Source: DASZIT01 sp963770635
GTDB lineage: Bacteria; Actinomycetota; Acidimicrobiia; Acidimicrobiales; RAAP-2
DNA: 64,000 nt
Assembly (NCBI GenBank): GCA_963770635.1
Contig: CAVYQI010000003.1
Span: forward strand, 1 to 64,000
Direction: 5' to 3'
Part shown: piece after piece, positions 35,239 to 43,482 of the stretch
How the letters are laid out: the number at the start of each line of letters is the position of its first letter
Numbering within the stretch: the first letter of the stretch is position 1
Notes under the pieces: generated by a model
What the model was told of the DNA's origin: nothing
Database searches by the model: none
The model's input: the letters and a program-made list of their open reading frames with translations, nothing else
Position numbers and translations under genes: made by a program

Positions 35239-36165
35239 ATGATCGCGGCGCTGGCCGGCGGGGTGGGCGCCGCTCGCATGCTCGGCGGTCTGGTCGCGGT
35301 CATGCCTCCCGAAGAGATCACCGCCATCGTCAATACCGGGGACGACACCGTCCTCCACGGCCTCCACATCTCGCCTGACCTGGACACGGTGATGTACACG
35401 TTGGCCGGGGCCATCAATGCAGAAACCGGTTGGGGACTGGCCGGTGAGTCTTGGCAGGTGATGGAGTCGCTGGAACGGCTCGGCGGGGTCACCTGGTTCA
35501 AGTTGGGTGACAAGGACATCGCCACCCACTGCTATCGCACCCAGCGTCTCAGCGAAGGGGCCACCCTCGGGGTGATCACCTCCGAACTCGCCAGCTCCTG
35601 GGGGGTCGGGATCCGCATGGTGCCGGTGACCGACGACTACCTCCGAACCCGGCTCCAGCTGGTCGACGGGCCGGAAGTGGCGTTTCAGGAGTACTTCGTC
35701 CACCGGCATCACGATGTCGCGGTCTCGAGCGTTCGTTTCGACGGATCAACCGATGCTCGGCCCGGGCCCGGGGTGCTCGAGGCCATCTCCGGTTCCGACA
35801 TCATCGTGGTGTGTCCGTCCAACCCCGTGGTCTCCATCGGCCCCCTGCTGGCCGTTCCCGGCATCCTCGACGCCCTCGTCGCCCGGCGCGACGACATCGT
35901 CGGGGTGTCTCCCATCGTGGCCGGGGCGGCGTTGAAGGGCCCCGCCGATCGGCTCCTGGCCGAGCTGGGGTTCGAGCCGTCGGTGGTCGGCGTGGCCAGG
36001 TGGTACGCGCCGTGGGTCGGGACCCTGGTCATCGACGAAGCTGACGCCGGGCTGCAACCCGCCGTCGAGGCGGAGGGGCTCCGATGCATCGTGACCGACA
36101 CGGTGATGTCCACCACTGAACGGTCAGCCGAACTGGCCCGAAAGGTCCTCGATGCCAACCCATGA
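35239..36165 (+). CDS. cofD: 2-phospho-L-lactate transferase, coenzyme F420 biosynthesis
   Basis: 308 residues; called CofD or, in mycobacteria, FbiA. It transfers a phospholactyl-type (phosphoenolpyruvyl in actinobacteria) group to the deazaflavin Fo. The N-terminal MIAALAGGVGAARMLGGL is the GTP/Fo-binding motif, then ITAIVNTGDDTVLHGLHISPDLDTVMYTLAGAIN with the metal-binding Asp residues, LGDKDIATHCYRTQRL and DIIVVCPSNPVVSIGPLLAVPGI. The start 35239 is the first codon of the conserved domain. It overlaps cofE by 14 bp, so the two are co-translated. Firm assignment. Confidence 0.96.
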   Translation: MIAALAGGVGAARMLGGLVAVMPPEEITAIVNTGDDTVLHGLHISPDLDTVMYTLAGAINAETGWGLAGESWQVMESLERLGGVTWFKLGDKDIATHCYRTQRLSEGATLGVITSELASSWGVGIRMVPVTDDYLRTRLQLVDGPEVAFQEYFVHRHHDVAVSSVRFDGSTDARPGPGVLEAISGSDIIVVCPSNPVVSIGPLLAVPGILDALVARRDDIVGVSPIVAGAALKGPADRLLAELGFEPSVVGVARWYAPWVGTLVIDEADAGLQPAVEAEGLRCIVTDTVMSTTERSAELARKVLDANP

Positions 36166-36928
36166 CCTGGACCACGGCGGGAGGGCCCTCGGCCCCGGGG
36201 CCCTGGCCATCTACCCGGTGACCGGACTGGCCGAGGTCAAGCCGGGTGACGACCTCCCCGGCCTCCTGATGGCCGCCCTGACCCATGTGGTCAGTAGCGA
36301 TCGTCCGACTCCACCTCGCTTGACCGAAGGGGACGTTCTGGTCGTGACCCAGAAGGTGGTGTCGAAAGCCGAGGGACGCCTGGTCGATATCGACGCCCAC
36401 GATCCCGGCGCCAAGCAACGATTGGTCGAACAGGAGGCGGTCCGCGTCCTTCGGCGTCGAGGTGACCTGCTGATCACCGAGACCAGTCACGGGTTCATTT
36501 GTGCCAATTCCGGTGTCGATCTGTCGAACGTCGATGAGGGGACGGCCGCGCTGTTGCCCGTCGACCCCGATCTCTCGGCCCGACGGATCCGGGAGGGCCT
36601 CGAGCACCGGCACGGGGTGTCGGTGGGAGTGATCATCTCGGACACCTTCGGCCGTCCCTGGCGGAAGGGTGTGGTGGACGTGGCCATCGGCATCGCCGGC
36701 ATCGCCGGGGTGGTGGACCTTCGTGGCACTCCCGACGCCAATGGCCGGGTCCTGGATGCCACCGAAGTATGCGTCGCCGACGAGCTGGCCTCGGCGGCCG
36801 AACTGGTGATGGGCAAGGATCGGGGCATTCCCGCCGCGGTCATCCGGGGTGTCGATCCCCGATGGTTGCGATTCGCGTCGGTGGCCGAAGAAATCATCCG
36901 TCCGCCGGATGAAGACCTCTTCCGCTGA
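36152..36928 (+). CDS. cofE: Coenzyme F420-0:L-glutamate ligase
   Basis: 258 residues; adds glutamates to F420-0 using GTP. The family core is GDVLVVTQKVVSKAEGRLVD, EAVRVLRRRGDLLITETSHGFICANSGVDLSN and GVIISDTFGRPWRKGVVDVAIGIAGIAGV. GKDRGIPAAVIRGVDP closes the domain. In mycobacteria the equivalent FbiB carries a C-terminal nitroreductase domain; here it is absent and the protein ends at normal CofE length. Convergent with the FKBP gene with 4 bp between. Confidence 0.95.
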   Translation: MPTHDLDHGGRALGPGALAIYPVTGLAEVKPGDDLPGLLMAALTHVVSSDRPTPPRLTEGDVLVVTQKVVSKAEGRLVDIDAHDPGAKQRLVEQEAVRVLRRRGDLLITETSHGFICANSGVDLSNVDEGTAALLPVDPDLSARRIREGLEHRHGVSVGVIISDTFGRPWRKGVVDVAIGIAGIAGVVDLRGTPDANGRVLDATEVCVADELASAAELVMGKDRGIPAAVIRGVDPRWLRFASVAEEIIRPPDEDLFR

Positions 36929-36932
36929 TCGA

Positions 36933-37310
36933 TCAGCCAACCCCGACCAGATCCACCACGAAGACCAGCGTCTCGTTGGGTCCGATGGCGCCCCCGGCAC
37001 CTCGGTCGCCGTAGCCGAGGTGGGGCGGAATGGTGAGGCGTCGGCGACCACCCACTTTCATCCCGGCAACACCCTGATCCCAACCCGAAATCACGTGGCC
37101 GGCGCCCAAGGGGAACGAGAAGTGCTGGCCGCGGCCCCACGACGAGTCGAACTCGCTTCCGGTCGACCACGACACGCCGACATAGTGGACCGTGACCGGG
37201 GAGCCGGCCACCGCGTCGGGCCCGTCGCCGACCTCGATGTCCTCCACCACCAGTTCGGTAGGGGGTGCGCCGTCGGGGATGGTCACGGTGGGCTTGGTGT
37301 CAGATGCCAT
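36933..37310 (-). CDS. FKBP-type peptidyl-prolyl cis-trans isomerase
   Basis: 125 residues from ATG 37310, cytosolic, accelerating prolyl isomerisation in protein folding. The FKBP fold reads DIEVGDGPDAVAGSPVTVHYVGVSWSTGSEFDSSWGRGQHFSFPLGAGHVISGWDQGVAGMKVGGRRRLTIPPHLGYGDRGAGGAIGPNETLVFVVDLVGVG. VHYVG, FDSS, VISGWDQG and the YG(D)RGAG loop are the active-site elements. The minus-strand frame extends upstream to 37475 but without family sequence; the shorter start is preferred. Confidence 0.94.
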   Translation of the reverse strand: MASDTKPTVTIPDGAPPTELVVEDIEVGDGPDAVAGSPVTVHYVGVSWSTGSEFDSSWGRGQHFSFPLGAGHVISGWDQGVAGMKVGGRRRLTIPPHLGYGDRGAGGAIGPNETLVFVVDLVGVG

Positions 37311-37436
37311 GACTACGACTGTAGAGGCCATGACCCGTTGTTGGCCGGGGGCACACGAAAGCGGGAGATTCCAGCTCAAGCTGGGGTCGGGTGCGCCAAT
37401 GCAATTTGGGTTGCACCTTTGGGGGAAGATGGTCCC

Positions 37437-38345
37437 ATGGAAGGCCAACTCCAGCACGTCTCGATCCACGGTCACGACATGGCGTACCAGATGGAGGGCA
37501 GTGGCCCCCCTCTACTCCTTCTCCACGGCATCGCCGGCAGCTCTCGGACCTGGCGCGACGTGATGCCCCGCCTCACGGATCGCTTCACGGTGATCGCACC
37601 CGACCTCATGGGCCACGGTCAGTCGGAGAAGCCCATCGGGGACTACTCGCTTGGTGCGTTCGCCAGCGGGATCCGTGATCTGCTCGAAGTCCTCAGCATT
37701 GATCGAATAACCGTCGTGGGCCAGTCGTTTGGCGGCGGGGTAGCCATGCAGCTCGCCTACCAGCACCCCGAGCGATGTGAACGTCTTGTCCTTGTCGACA
37801 GCGGAGGCCTCGGACGAGAAGTGAGTTGGATGCTTCGGTTCATGACGTTGCCGGGAAGCGAGTACGTGATGCCGGTGATCTTTCCCGGGTTCGTCCGCGA
37901 CTGGGGGGACAGTCTGTTCCGGAGGATCAACGATCACGGCATCCGCTTGGGCCGTTTCGGCGAGATGTGGAGTGCCTACGCGTCGCTGGCCGAGTCTGAG
38001 AACCGCACGGCGTTCGCCCGCACCATCAGGTCCGTCATCGACCCTGGGGGCCAGACGGTGAGCGCGATGGATCGGCTCTATTTGGCAACTCCGATGCCAA
38101 CCTTGATCATCTGGGGAGACCGTGATGACATCATCCCCGTGAGTCACGCCTACGCCGCGCACCAGGCCATGCCTGGGAGCCGGCTGGCGATCATCGAGGG
38201 CGTGGGCCATTTCCCTCAGATTGAAGCGCCCGAGCAGTTCGTCGATGCGCTGATCGAATTCATCGACTCGACGGAGCCCGCGCATCTCGGTGCTGACGAC
38301 CGGCAGCGGATGCTCCGAGAACGAGCTCAGCTACCCGAGTCGTAG
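37437..38345 (+). CDS. Alpha/beta hydrolase
   Basis: 302 residues. The fold is complete: oxyanion loop LLLHGIAGSSRTWRDV, nucleophile elbow VVGQSFGGGVAMQLAY (Ser), the acid in LIIWGDRDDIIPVSHA, and catalytic His in IEGVGHFPQIEAPEQF. The cap between LGREVSWMLRFM and FARTIRSVIDPGG is short and helical. The start 37437 has GGGGAAGATGG upstream. Substrate unknown; candidates are esters or lipid-derived compounds. Convergent with the DEAD-box helicase gene across 40 bases in which I see no strong terminator. Confidence 0.9.
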   Translation: MEGQLQHVSIHGHDMAYQMEGSGPPLLLLHGIAGSSRTWRDVMPRLTDRFTVIAPDLMGHGQSEKPIGDYSLGAFASGIRDLLEVLSIDRITVVGQSFGGGVAMQLAYQHPERCERLVLVDSGGLGREVSWMLRFMTLPGSEYVMPVIFPGFVRDWGDSLFRRINDHGIRLGRFGEMWSAYASLAESENRTAFARTIRSVIDPGGQTVSAMDRLYLATPMPTLIIWGDRDDIIPVSHAYAAHQAMPGSRLAIIEGVGHFPQIEAPEQFVDALIEFIDSTEPAHLGADDRQRMLRERAQLPES

Positions 38346-38385
38346 CCCGCACAGCTTTCGGGGGCGCTTTCCGTCCCTGAGTCAG

Positions 38386-39939
38386 TCAGCGCCCGCGGCG
38401 GCTACCGGCGCCGGCGACCTGCTTGCCGGCACCGTTCTGGCCGCCATGGCCATGGGAGCTAGATCCGCCATTGGATCTTCCCCCACCGTTTTTGCCGTTG
38501 CCGGCGTAGCCACGCGCCCCCGAGGGCTTGGAGCCGGGCTTGCCGGGCTTGCTCCAGCTTCCGGTGGCCCCGAGCTTCTTCTTGTGGCCGCCGCCGCTCC
38601 CGTTTCCGTTGGCCGATCCTGAGTCCGACCCGTAGACCCTCGGTCCCTTACCCGGACGTCGGCTCGAGGCCGGACGCTTCTTCCACGGCTTCCCGGTGCG
38701 GGTCGAACCGTTCGACCTCGCCGGGCGGTCGGAGCCGTTGGCCGAACCGTTGGCTGACACCGGCGCCGTGGAGGGGCGGCGGGGCGGGGGGGCGCCGACG
38801 ACCTCAGAGATTTTGGCCATATCCGGGTGGTCTATTCCCGTCCGGATGCCCAGGTCCCGTTGGATCCGCTTCACCGCGCCGGTCTTGTCCGGGGTCACGA
38901 AGCTGATGACCACCCCGGTGGCTCCGGCCCGGGCGGTGCGGCCCGAGCGGTGGACGTAGTCCTTGGCATCGGTGGGAGGGTCGAAGTGGACCACCGCGTT
39001 GACCCCGTCGACATGGATGCCGCGGGCGGCCACGTCGGTGGCGATCAATGCGTCCACTGAACCCCGGACGAACGACTCGAGGGCCCGCTCCCGCTGCTTC
39101 TGGCTCCGGTCGCCGTGGATGGCGGCGGCCCGAACCCCTCGCTGCTCGAGCTGACGGGCGATCCGGTCGGTGCTGTGCTTGGTCCGGCAGAACACGATGG
39201 TCGGGCCGGAGGCGGCGGCAATCGACGCGGTAGTCTCCACCCGGTCGCCCGACGACACCTTCCAGAACAGATGCACCGCCTCGCTGGCATCCTCCTCGGC
39301 TTCGAGCTCATGCCGGACCGGGTTCTTCTGATAGCGCTTCACCAGCACGTCGATGTCGCCGTCCAGAGTGGCCGAGAAGAGCAGGGTCTGGCGGTTCGCC
39401 GGCGTCAGGTCGAGCAGCCGGCGGACGTCGGGGAGGAATCCCATATCCGCCATCCGGTCGGCCTCGTCGATGACCACGATCTCGACGGCGTCGAGGCGGA
39501 TGCTGCCCCGTTCGATCAGGTCACCGAGGCGACCCGGGCACGCCACCGCGATATCCACTCCTCGAGACAGGGACTTGAGCTGGGGCCCGTAGCCCACCCC
39601 GCCGTAGAAGGTCTCCACCCGCAGATTCCGCGAAGAACAGAGGGTGGCCAACTCGGAGGCAACCTGGGCGCAGAGCTCGCGGGTGGGCGTGAGCACCAGC
39701 ATCCGGGGGTGCTTCGGACGGGACGGCTTCCCGGTGAGGCGGGCCACCGCACCGATCCCGAAGGCCAGGGTCTTGCCCGATCCGGTCGGAGCCTTGCCGC
39801 AGACGTCGCGGCCGGCCATGGCGTCAATGACGGTGGCGGATTGAATGGGAAACGGGGTGATGATCGATCGCGCCTTGAGCGCCGCGACGATGTCTGAGGG
39901 CACGCCGAGATCGGCGAACGAAGGTTGGGGCAGGGGCAT
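38386..39939 (-). CDS. DEAD-box ATP-dependent RNA helicase with disordered Gly/Ser/Asn-rich tail
   Basis: 517 residues. Helicase motifs in order: Q motif (FADLG and TPFPIQSATV), Walker A APTGSGKTLAFG, PTRELCAQ, DEAD in VVIDEADRMADMGF, SAT in LLFSATLDGD, TIVFCRTKHSTDRIA, TDVAARGIH and HRSGRTARAG. From about residue 375 the tail is disordered: Pro/Ser/Asn/Gly with basic clusters (KPWKKRPASSRRPGKGPR, GGHKKKLG), probably an RNA-binding and condensate-forming tail as in cold-shock helicases. ATG 39939 is chosen as the start of the conserved Q-motif region. Divergent from the VOC gene. Confidence 0.94.
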   Translation of the reverse strand: MPLPQPSFADLGVPSDIVAALKARSIITPFPIQSATVIDAMAGRDVCGKAPTGSGKTLAFGIGAVARLTGKPSRPKHPRMLVLTPTRELCAQVASELATLCSSRNLRVETFYGGVGYGPQLKSLSRGVDIAVACPGRLGDLIERGSIRLDAVEIVVIDEADRMADMGFLPDVRRLLDLTPANRQTLLFSATLDGDIDVLVKRYQKNPVRHELEAEEDASEAVHLFWKVSSGDRVETTASIAAASGPTIVFCRTKHSTDRIARQLEQRGVRAAAIHGDRSQKQRERALESFVRGSVDALIATDVAARGIHVDGVNAVVHFDPPTDAKDYVHRSGRTARAGATGVVISFVTPDKTGAVKRIQRDLGIRTGIDHPDMAKISEVVGAPPPRRPSTAPVSANGSANGSDRPARSNGSTRTGKPWKKRPASSRRPGKGPRVYGSDSGSANGNGSGGGHKKKLGATGSWSKPGKPGSKPSGARGYAGNGKNGGGRSNGGSSSHGHGGQNGAGKQVAGAGSRRGR

Positions 39940-40108
39940 GGAAGCGCTTTCGTGCGACAGTGGGGGACGACGGGGAGAAAACCCCGACCGTGGCCTGTCG
40001 CGAAATTGATGCGCACCAGGACCTCGCCAGTGTAGTCCCTGCAGCCCGGGTCCGAGCGCCGGGCCACGATGCAGGCCCATCCGATCGCCGTTCGGCCTCG
40101 GAAGTAGC

Positions 40109-40531
40109 TTGTCACCAGTGGAACCGATCTTGCACCTGTCCCTTCCCGTCCACGACCTGGCCGAGGCGCGGCGCTTCTACGTCGAGGCGCTGGGCTGCTC
40201 CCCCGGACGGGAACATCCCGATTGGTGCGACGTCTGGTTCTACGGGATGCAGGTCACCCTGCAGGAACGCCCGGACCAGGTGCTGTCCGACGAACAACGG
40301 GGCGTGCGCCATTTCGGCGTCACCCTCAGCGGCGACGAACTCGACCGCCTCCTCCAACGGTTGAGCCAGCATCAGGTGCGGTGGCTGGCTCCGGTGACCA
40401 TCGACTACGCCGGGACGCCCCGAGAACAGCGAAAGGCGAAGATCCTCGATCCGAGCGGCAACGCCATCGAGATCAAGGCCTACGTCAACCGGGAGGCCGC
40501 CTTCGCCGCCGGCGGCCGCCCGCCCGGCTGA
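40109..40531 (+). CDS. VOC-family (glyoxalase/bleomycin-resistance-like) protein
   Basis: About 140 residues, one vicinal-oxygen-chelate fold: ILHLSLPVHDLAEARRFYVEALGCSPGREHPDWCDVWFYGMQVTLQER, then GVRHFGVTLSGDELDRLLQRL and KAKILDPSGNAIEIKAYVN. His/Glu positions typical of the metal site are partly present (LHLSLPV, GVRHFGV, NAIEIKAY). The start is uncertain: TTG 40109 or GTG 40118. Substrate unknown. Convergent with the epimerase gene (23 bp). Confidence 0.87.
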   Translation: MSPVEPILHLSLPVHDLAEARRFYVEALGCSPGREHPDWCDVWFYGMQVTLQERPDQVLSDEQRGVRHFGVTLSGDELDRLLQRLSQHQVRWLAPVTIDYAGTPREQRKAKILDPSGNAIEIKAYVNREAAFAAGGRPPG

Positions 40532-40554
40532 CGGTCTTTCCACGACGGGAAGAC

Positions 40555-41517
40555 TCAGTCGGCCGACGCACCGATCTGCTGACGGACGAAATCCAGCACT
40601 GCGGCGGTGCCGGTACCCAGCTCGGTCCAGGGTTTCCAGCCGAGATGGATCCCGGCACGGCTGGGGTCGAGGCTGCTCCTCAGCAGCTCGCCGGGCCGGA
40701 TTGGCGCTTTCTTGATCGGGACCCGGGCACCGGCTTGAGTGCTCATCTGGCGGAAGAGCTCATTGACCGAGGTCTCGAGACCCGTGCCGATGTTGCACAC
40801 CAGCCCGCCACCCTTGGTCGCCCCCCGCACGAAGGCGTCCACCACGTCGTCGACGTAGACGAAATCGCGGGTCTGCTCCCCGTCGCCGTAGACGGTGATG
40901 GTCTCGCCCCGGAGCAGGCGGTCGGCGAAGATGGACACCACCCCCGCCTCCCCGTGGGAATCCTGGCGGGGCCCGTACACATTCGCGAGGGCCAACGCCG
41001 AGAACTCCAGGTTGTGCAGCCCCCGGTAGGCAACCAGATAGTCGATGGCCGCCTTCTTCGAGACACCGTACGGCGACAGCGGGCAGTGCGGAACCGACTC
41101 CTTGATCGGTAGGTCGGCCGGGTCCGGGTCTCCGTAGAGGGTCCCGCCGCTCGCCGCGAACACCACCCGTTTGGCGCCGGAGGCTCGGGCGCCCTCGAGG
41201 ATGCGGAGGGTCCCGAGCAGGTTGACGTCGGCGTCGAAGATCGGCTGCTCCACCGACACCCGGACATCGGCCTGGGCCGCCAGATGGAACACCACGTCGG
41301 GATGCCGGCGAGTCATCAGGTCCACCACTTCGGCCGAACGGACGTCGAGGTTGTTCACCGTCAATCGGTGGCCGGCGGTCGCCCGGGACTCGGCCAGATT
41401 GGACAGCGAGCCCGTCGACAGGTCATCAACAACATCAACGGAATGGCCTTCGGCCAGCAACCGATCCACCAAGGTTGAGCCGATGAAACCAGCACCTCCG
41501 GTGACCAGGGTGCGCAC
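40555..41517 (-). CDS. NAD-dependent epimerase, UDP-glucose 4-epimerase-like
   Basis: A short-chain dehydrogenase/reductase acting on nucleotide sugars, about 320 residues. TLVTGGAGFIGSTLVDRLLAEGHSVDVVDDLSTG is the NAD-binding Rossmann motif, VVFHLAAQADVRVSVEQP, FAASGGTLYGDP and the catalytic LSPYGVSKKAAIDYLVAY (YxxxK) follow. GTG 41517 starts four bases after the preceding gene's stop and gives the domain at once; an ATG at 41547 overlaps that gene by 26 bp. Last gene of the leftward sugar set. GalE-like is the best guess. Confidence 0.9.
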   Translation of the reverse strand: MRTLVTGGAGFIGSTLVDRLLAEGHSVDVVDDLSTGSLSNLAESRATAGHRLTVNNLDVRSAEVVDLMTRRHPDVVFHLAAQADVRVSVEQPIFDADVNLLGTLRILEGARASGAKRVVFAASGGTLYGDPDPADLPIKESVPHCPLSPYGVSKKAAIDYLVAYRGLHNLEFSALALANVYGPRQDSHGEAGVVSIFADRLLRGETITVYGDGEQTRDFVYVDDVVDAFVRGATKGGGLVCNIGTGLETSVNELFRQMSTQAGARVPIKKAPIRPGELLRSSLDPSRAGIHLGWKPWTELGTGTAAVLDFVRQQIGASAD

Positions 41518-41521
41518 CCGT

Positions 41522-42613
41522 TCAGACCTCAGCCGGGACGCGGCCACCGTCGACGACGGTGCCTGACGCGGTCACGGCGTCAGCACCGATGACCGATAGC
41601 GGTTGGATCACACACCGCTGGCCAATGGTCGCATCCGGACCGATGATCGATCCCTCCACCGACGCGCTGGCCGCGATACGGGCGCCCGGGAGCAGGACCG
41701 AGCCCTTGACCGACGCGCCTTCTTCGATGACGGCCGCATGACCGATGACCGACTCGTAGACGGTGGCTCCGCCGTCTACCTGGGCGCCATGCCCGATCAA
41801 CGATCGGGTCACCAAGTCGCTCCGCACTTCCACCTCCCCGATCCGCCAGACTCCGAGGCCCAGTGAGCCGTCCTCGACCGCGTCGGGCGCGGGCGGAACG
41901 GTGCGCCGGCCGAGCAGCAGATCGGCATGAGCCCGAAGATAGGCGTCTGGAGTACCGGTGTCGATCCAGTACACGTCCGAGCCCTGGGCGTAGAGGGAGC
42001 CGTCCTCGGCAAGTTGCGGGAAGGTCTCCCGCTCGATCGACACCCGCCTCCCCTCGGGGATCCGGGCCAGGACCGAGGGCTCGAGCACGTAGGTGCCCGC
42101 GTTGATCAGATTGGTCGGGATTTCGTCACGAGGCGGCTTCTCGATGAATGCCTCGACTTTCCCGTCGGCATCGGTTGGCACCACGCCGAAAACAGACGGA
42201 TCGTCCACCGGGGTAAGGCTGATGGTGGCCTCCGACCCGTGGTCCTGGTGAAAGGCGATGAGCTCGCTGATGTCGAGGTCGGTGAGCACATCACCGTTGA
42301 CCACCACAAAGGTGTCGTCGATGCCGACATGGTCGGCGGCGAACCGGATGGCGCCGGCGGTGTCGAGAGGCGTGGGCTCCACCGCATAGGAGATCCGAAT
42401 GCCGGCCACCGTTCCGTCCGGATAGGCATTGATGAAGGCGTCAGGTCGGTACCCGAGCGAGAGGACGGCGTCGTCGATCCCGTAGTCGGCCAAATGGCCG
42501 AGGACTCGTTCGATCATCGGGTGTTCCACGATCGGAAGCATCTGCTTGGGAGTGGTCAACGTCAGGGGACGGAGCCGGGTCCCCTCGCCGCCCACCAGGA
42601 CGACCGCTCTCAC
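41522..42613 (-). CDS. NDP-sugar pyrophosphorylase, mannose-1-phosphate guanylyltransferase-like
   Basis: 363 residues. The nucleotidyltransferase domain opens MRAVVLVGGEGTRLRPLTLTTPKQMLPIVEHPMIERVLGHL (GGxGTRLxPLTxxxPK), with VVVNGDVLTDLD for metal, FIEKPPRDEIPTNLINAGTYVLEP and DVYWIDTGTPDAYLRAHADLLLG. A left-handed beta-helix C-terminal part (HGAQVDGGATVYESVIGHAAVIEEGASVKGSVLLPGARI) matches actinobacterial GDP-mannose pyrophosphorylases. Thymidylyltransferase activity cannot be excluded because rfbA is otherwise missing from the window. Starts with GTG 42613. Confidence 0.9.
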   Translation of the reverse strand: MRAVVLVGGEGTRLRPLTLTTPKQMLPIVEHPMIERVLGHLADYGIDDAVLSLGYRPDAFINAYPDGTVAGIRISYAVEPTPLDTAGAIRFAADHVGIDDTFVVVNGDVLTDLDISELIAFHQDHGSEATISLTPVDDPSVFGVVPTDADGKVEAFIEKPPRDEIPTNLINAGTYVLEPSVLARIPEGRRVSIERETFPQLAEDGSLYAQGSDVYWIDTGTPDAYLRAHADLLLGRRTVPPAPDAVEDGSLGLGVWRIGEVEVRSDLVTRSLIGHGAQVDGGATVYESVIGHAAVIEEGASVKGSVLLPGARIAASASVEGSIIGPDATIGQRCVIQPLSVIGADAVTASGTVVDGGRVPAEV

Positions 42614-42635
42614 CTGATAATTCCGTCAGAGCTTT

Positions 42636-43421
42636 TCACGGGGTCGGTGCCGCAGTCGTAGCCGTCGGTGCCGCAGTCGTGGCCGTCGGGGCGGTGGTGG
42701 CTGTCGGTGCAGTGGTGGCAGTGGCCGGTGCGGTGGTGGTCGTACTGGCGGTGGCTCCGGTCTGGACGGCGGTGATCAGGTTGGAGACGACCGTTCCTGG
42801 AGGCTTGGGCACCGAGGCGGTGGCCGGCAGAAAGGCCATGGTGATCATCTGGCCATCACCGAACTTGAGCGTGGTGGGGTTCCCCTGCACGCTGGTCGAC
42901 GCCTTGGACAGGTAGTTGGTCCAGTCCACCACGTTGACGAATCCCTGCTTGCCGGAGTCGGGTGTGCCCTTCGGGCAGGTGGCACCGTTGCTCATCACCT
43001 TCTTCCCCGGATAGCCCAGGGTGGTGGAGGAGAGCGTGAGCCCCTTGTACTCGGACACGAACTTGCCCAGGGTCGCATTGGCGCCAGATTCGGAGCTGTT
43101 CTTCGGGTTGATGATGACCAGGCCGTTGCCATCGGCGGTCAGTCCGACGTTGTTGGTGCTGGCCGGGAGGTTCGGCTCGATGGTGCCGCAGATGTCGATC
43201 CCGAGCGCGGTGTGCCAGGTCTGGCTGGTGGTGGGCGGCCCGGTCGAGTTGTTGACCTTGTGGGTGCGTTGATACCGGCTGTAGCCGACGAGCAGGAGAC
43301 CCACGATGACAATGATGACCAGACTGGCGTACCAGTTGATCGGCATCTGGCCGCGGTACGTCTTTCCACCTCCGGTGGACGCCGCCCGCGCCACCCACTT
43401 CCCTGTCGAATTGCTGGCCAT
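42636..43421 (-). CDS. Membrane-anchored protein with Thr/Ala/Pro repeat tail, unknown function
   Basis: 262 residues, not recognised. The N-terminal GGGKTYRGQMPINWYASLVIIVIVGLLLVGYSRYQR has one transmembrane segment, so the bulk is outside. The central domain (TWHTALGIDICGTIEPNLPASTNNVGLTADGNGLVIINP... SGANATLGKFVSEYKGLTLSS) has two or three Cys, one pair CGT/CPKG likely in a disulfide. The C-terminal 30 residues repeat PTATTA and PTATTAA (bases 42639-42760), a flexible, probably glycosylated spacer. It lies 62 bases from the glycosyltransferase gene and 22 from the pyrophosphorylase gene, so it is part of the same operon. Confidence 0.8.
   Translation of the reverse strand: MASNSTGKWVARAASTGGGKTYRGQMPINWYASLVIIVIVGLLLVGYSRYQRTHKVNNSTGPPTTSQTWHTALGIDICGTIEPNLPASTNNVGLTADGNGLVIINPKNSSESGANATLGKFVSEYKGLTLSSTTLGYPGKKVMSNGATCPKGTPDSGKQGFVNVVDWTNYLSKASTSVQGNPTTLKFGDGQMITMAFLPATASVPKPPGTVVSNLITAVQTGATASTTTTAPATATTAPTATTAPTATTAAPTATTAAPTP
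42639..42760. repeat. In-frame 18/21-bp tandem repeats coding the Thr/Ala/Pro tail
   Basis: Units of about 21 bp (with some of 18 bp), based on GGTGCCGCAGTCGTAGCC-like sequence, encode PTATTAA/PTATTA on the minus strand. Such tracts often vary in copy number and could change spacer length between strains. Confidence 0.75.
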
Positions 43422-43482
43422 GATCGGACGACACCCTACAGCGTGGCGCCCTACCGGTCGGTCCGCCCCCGGGCACGCCTGG

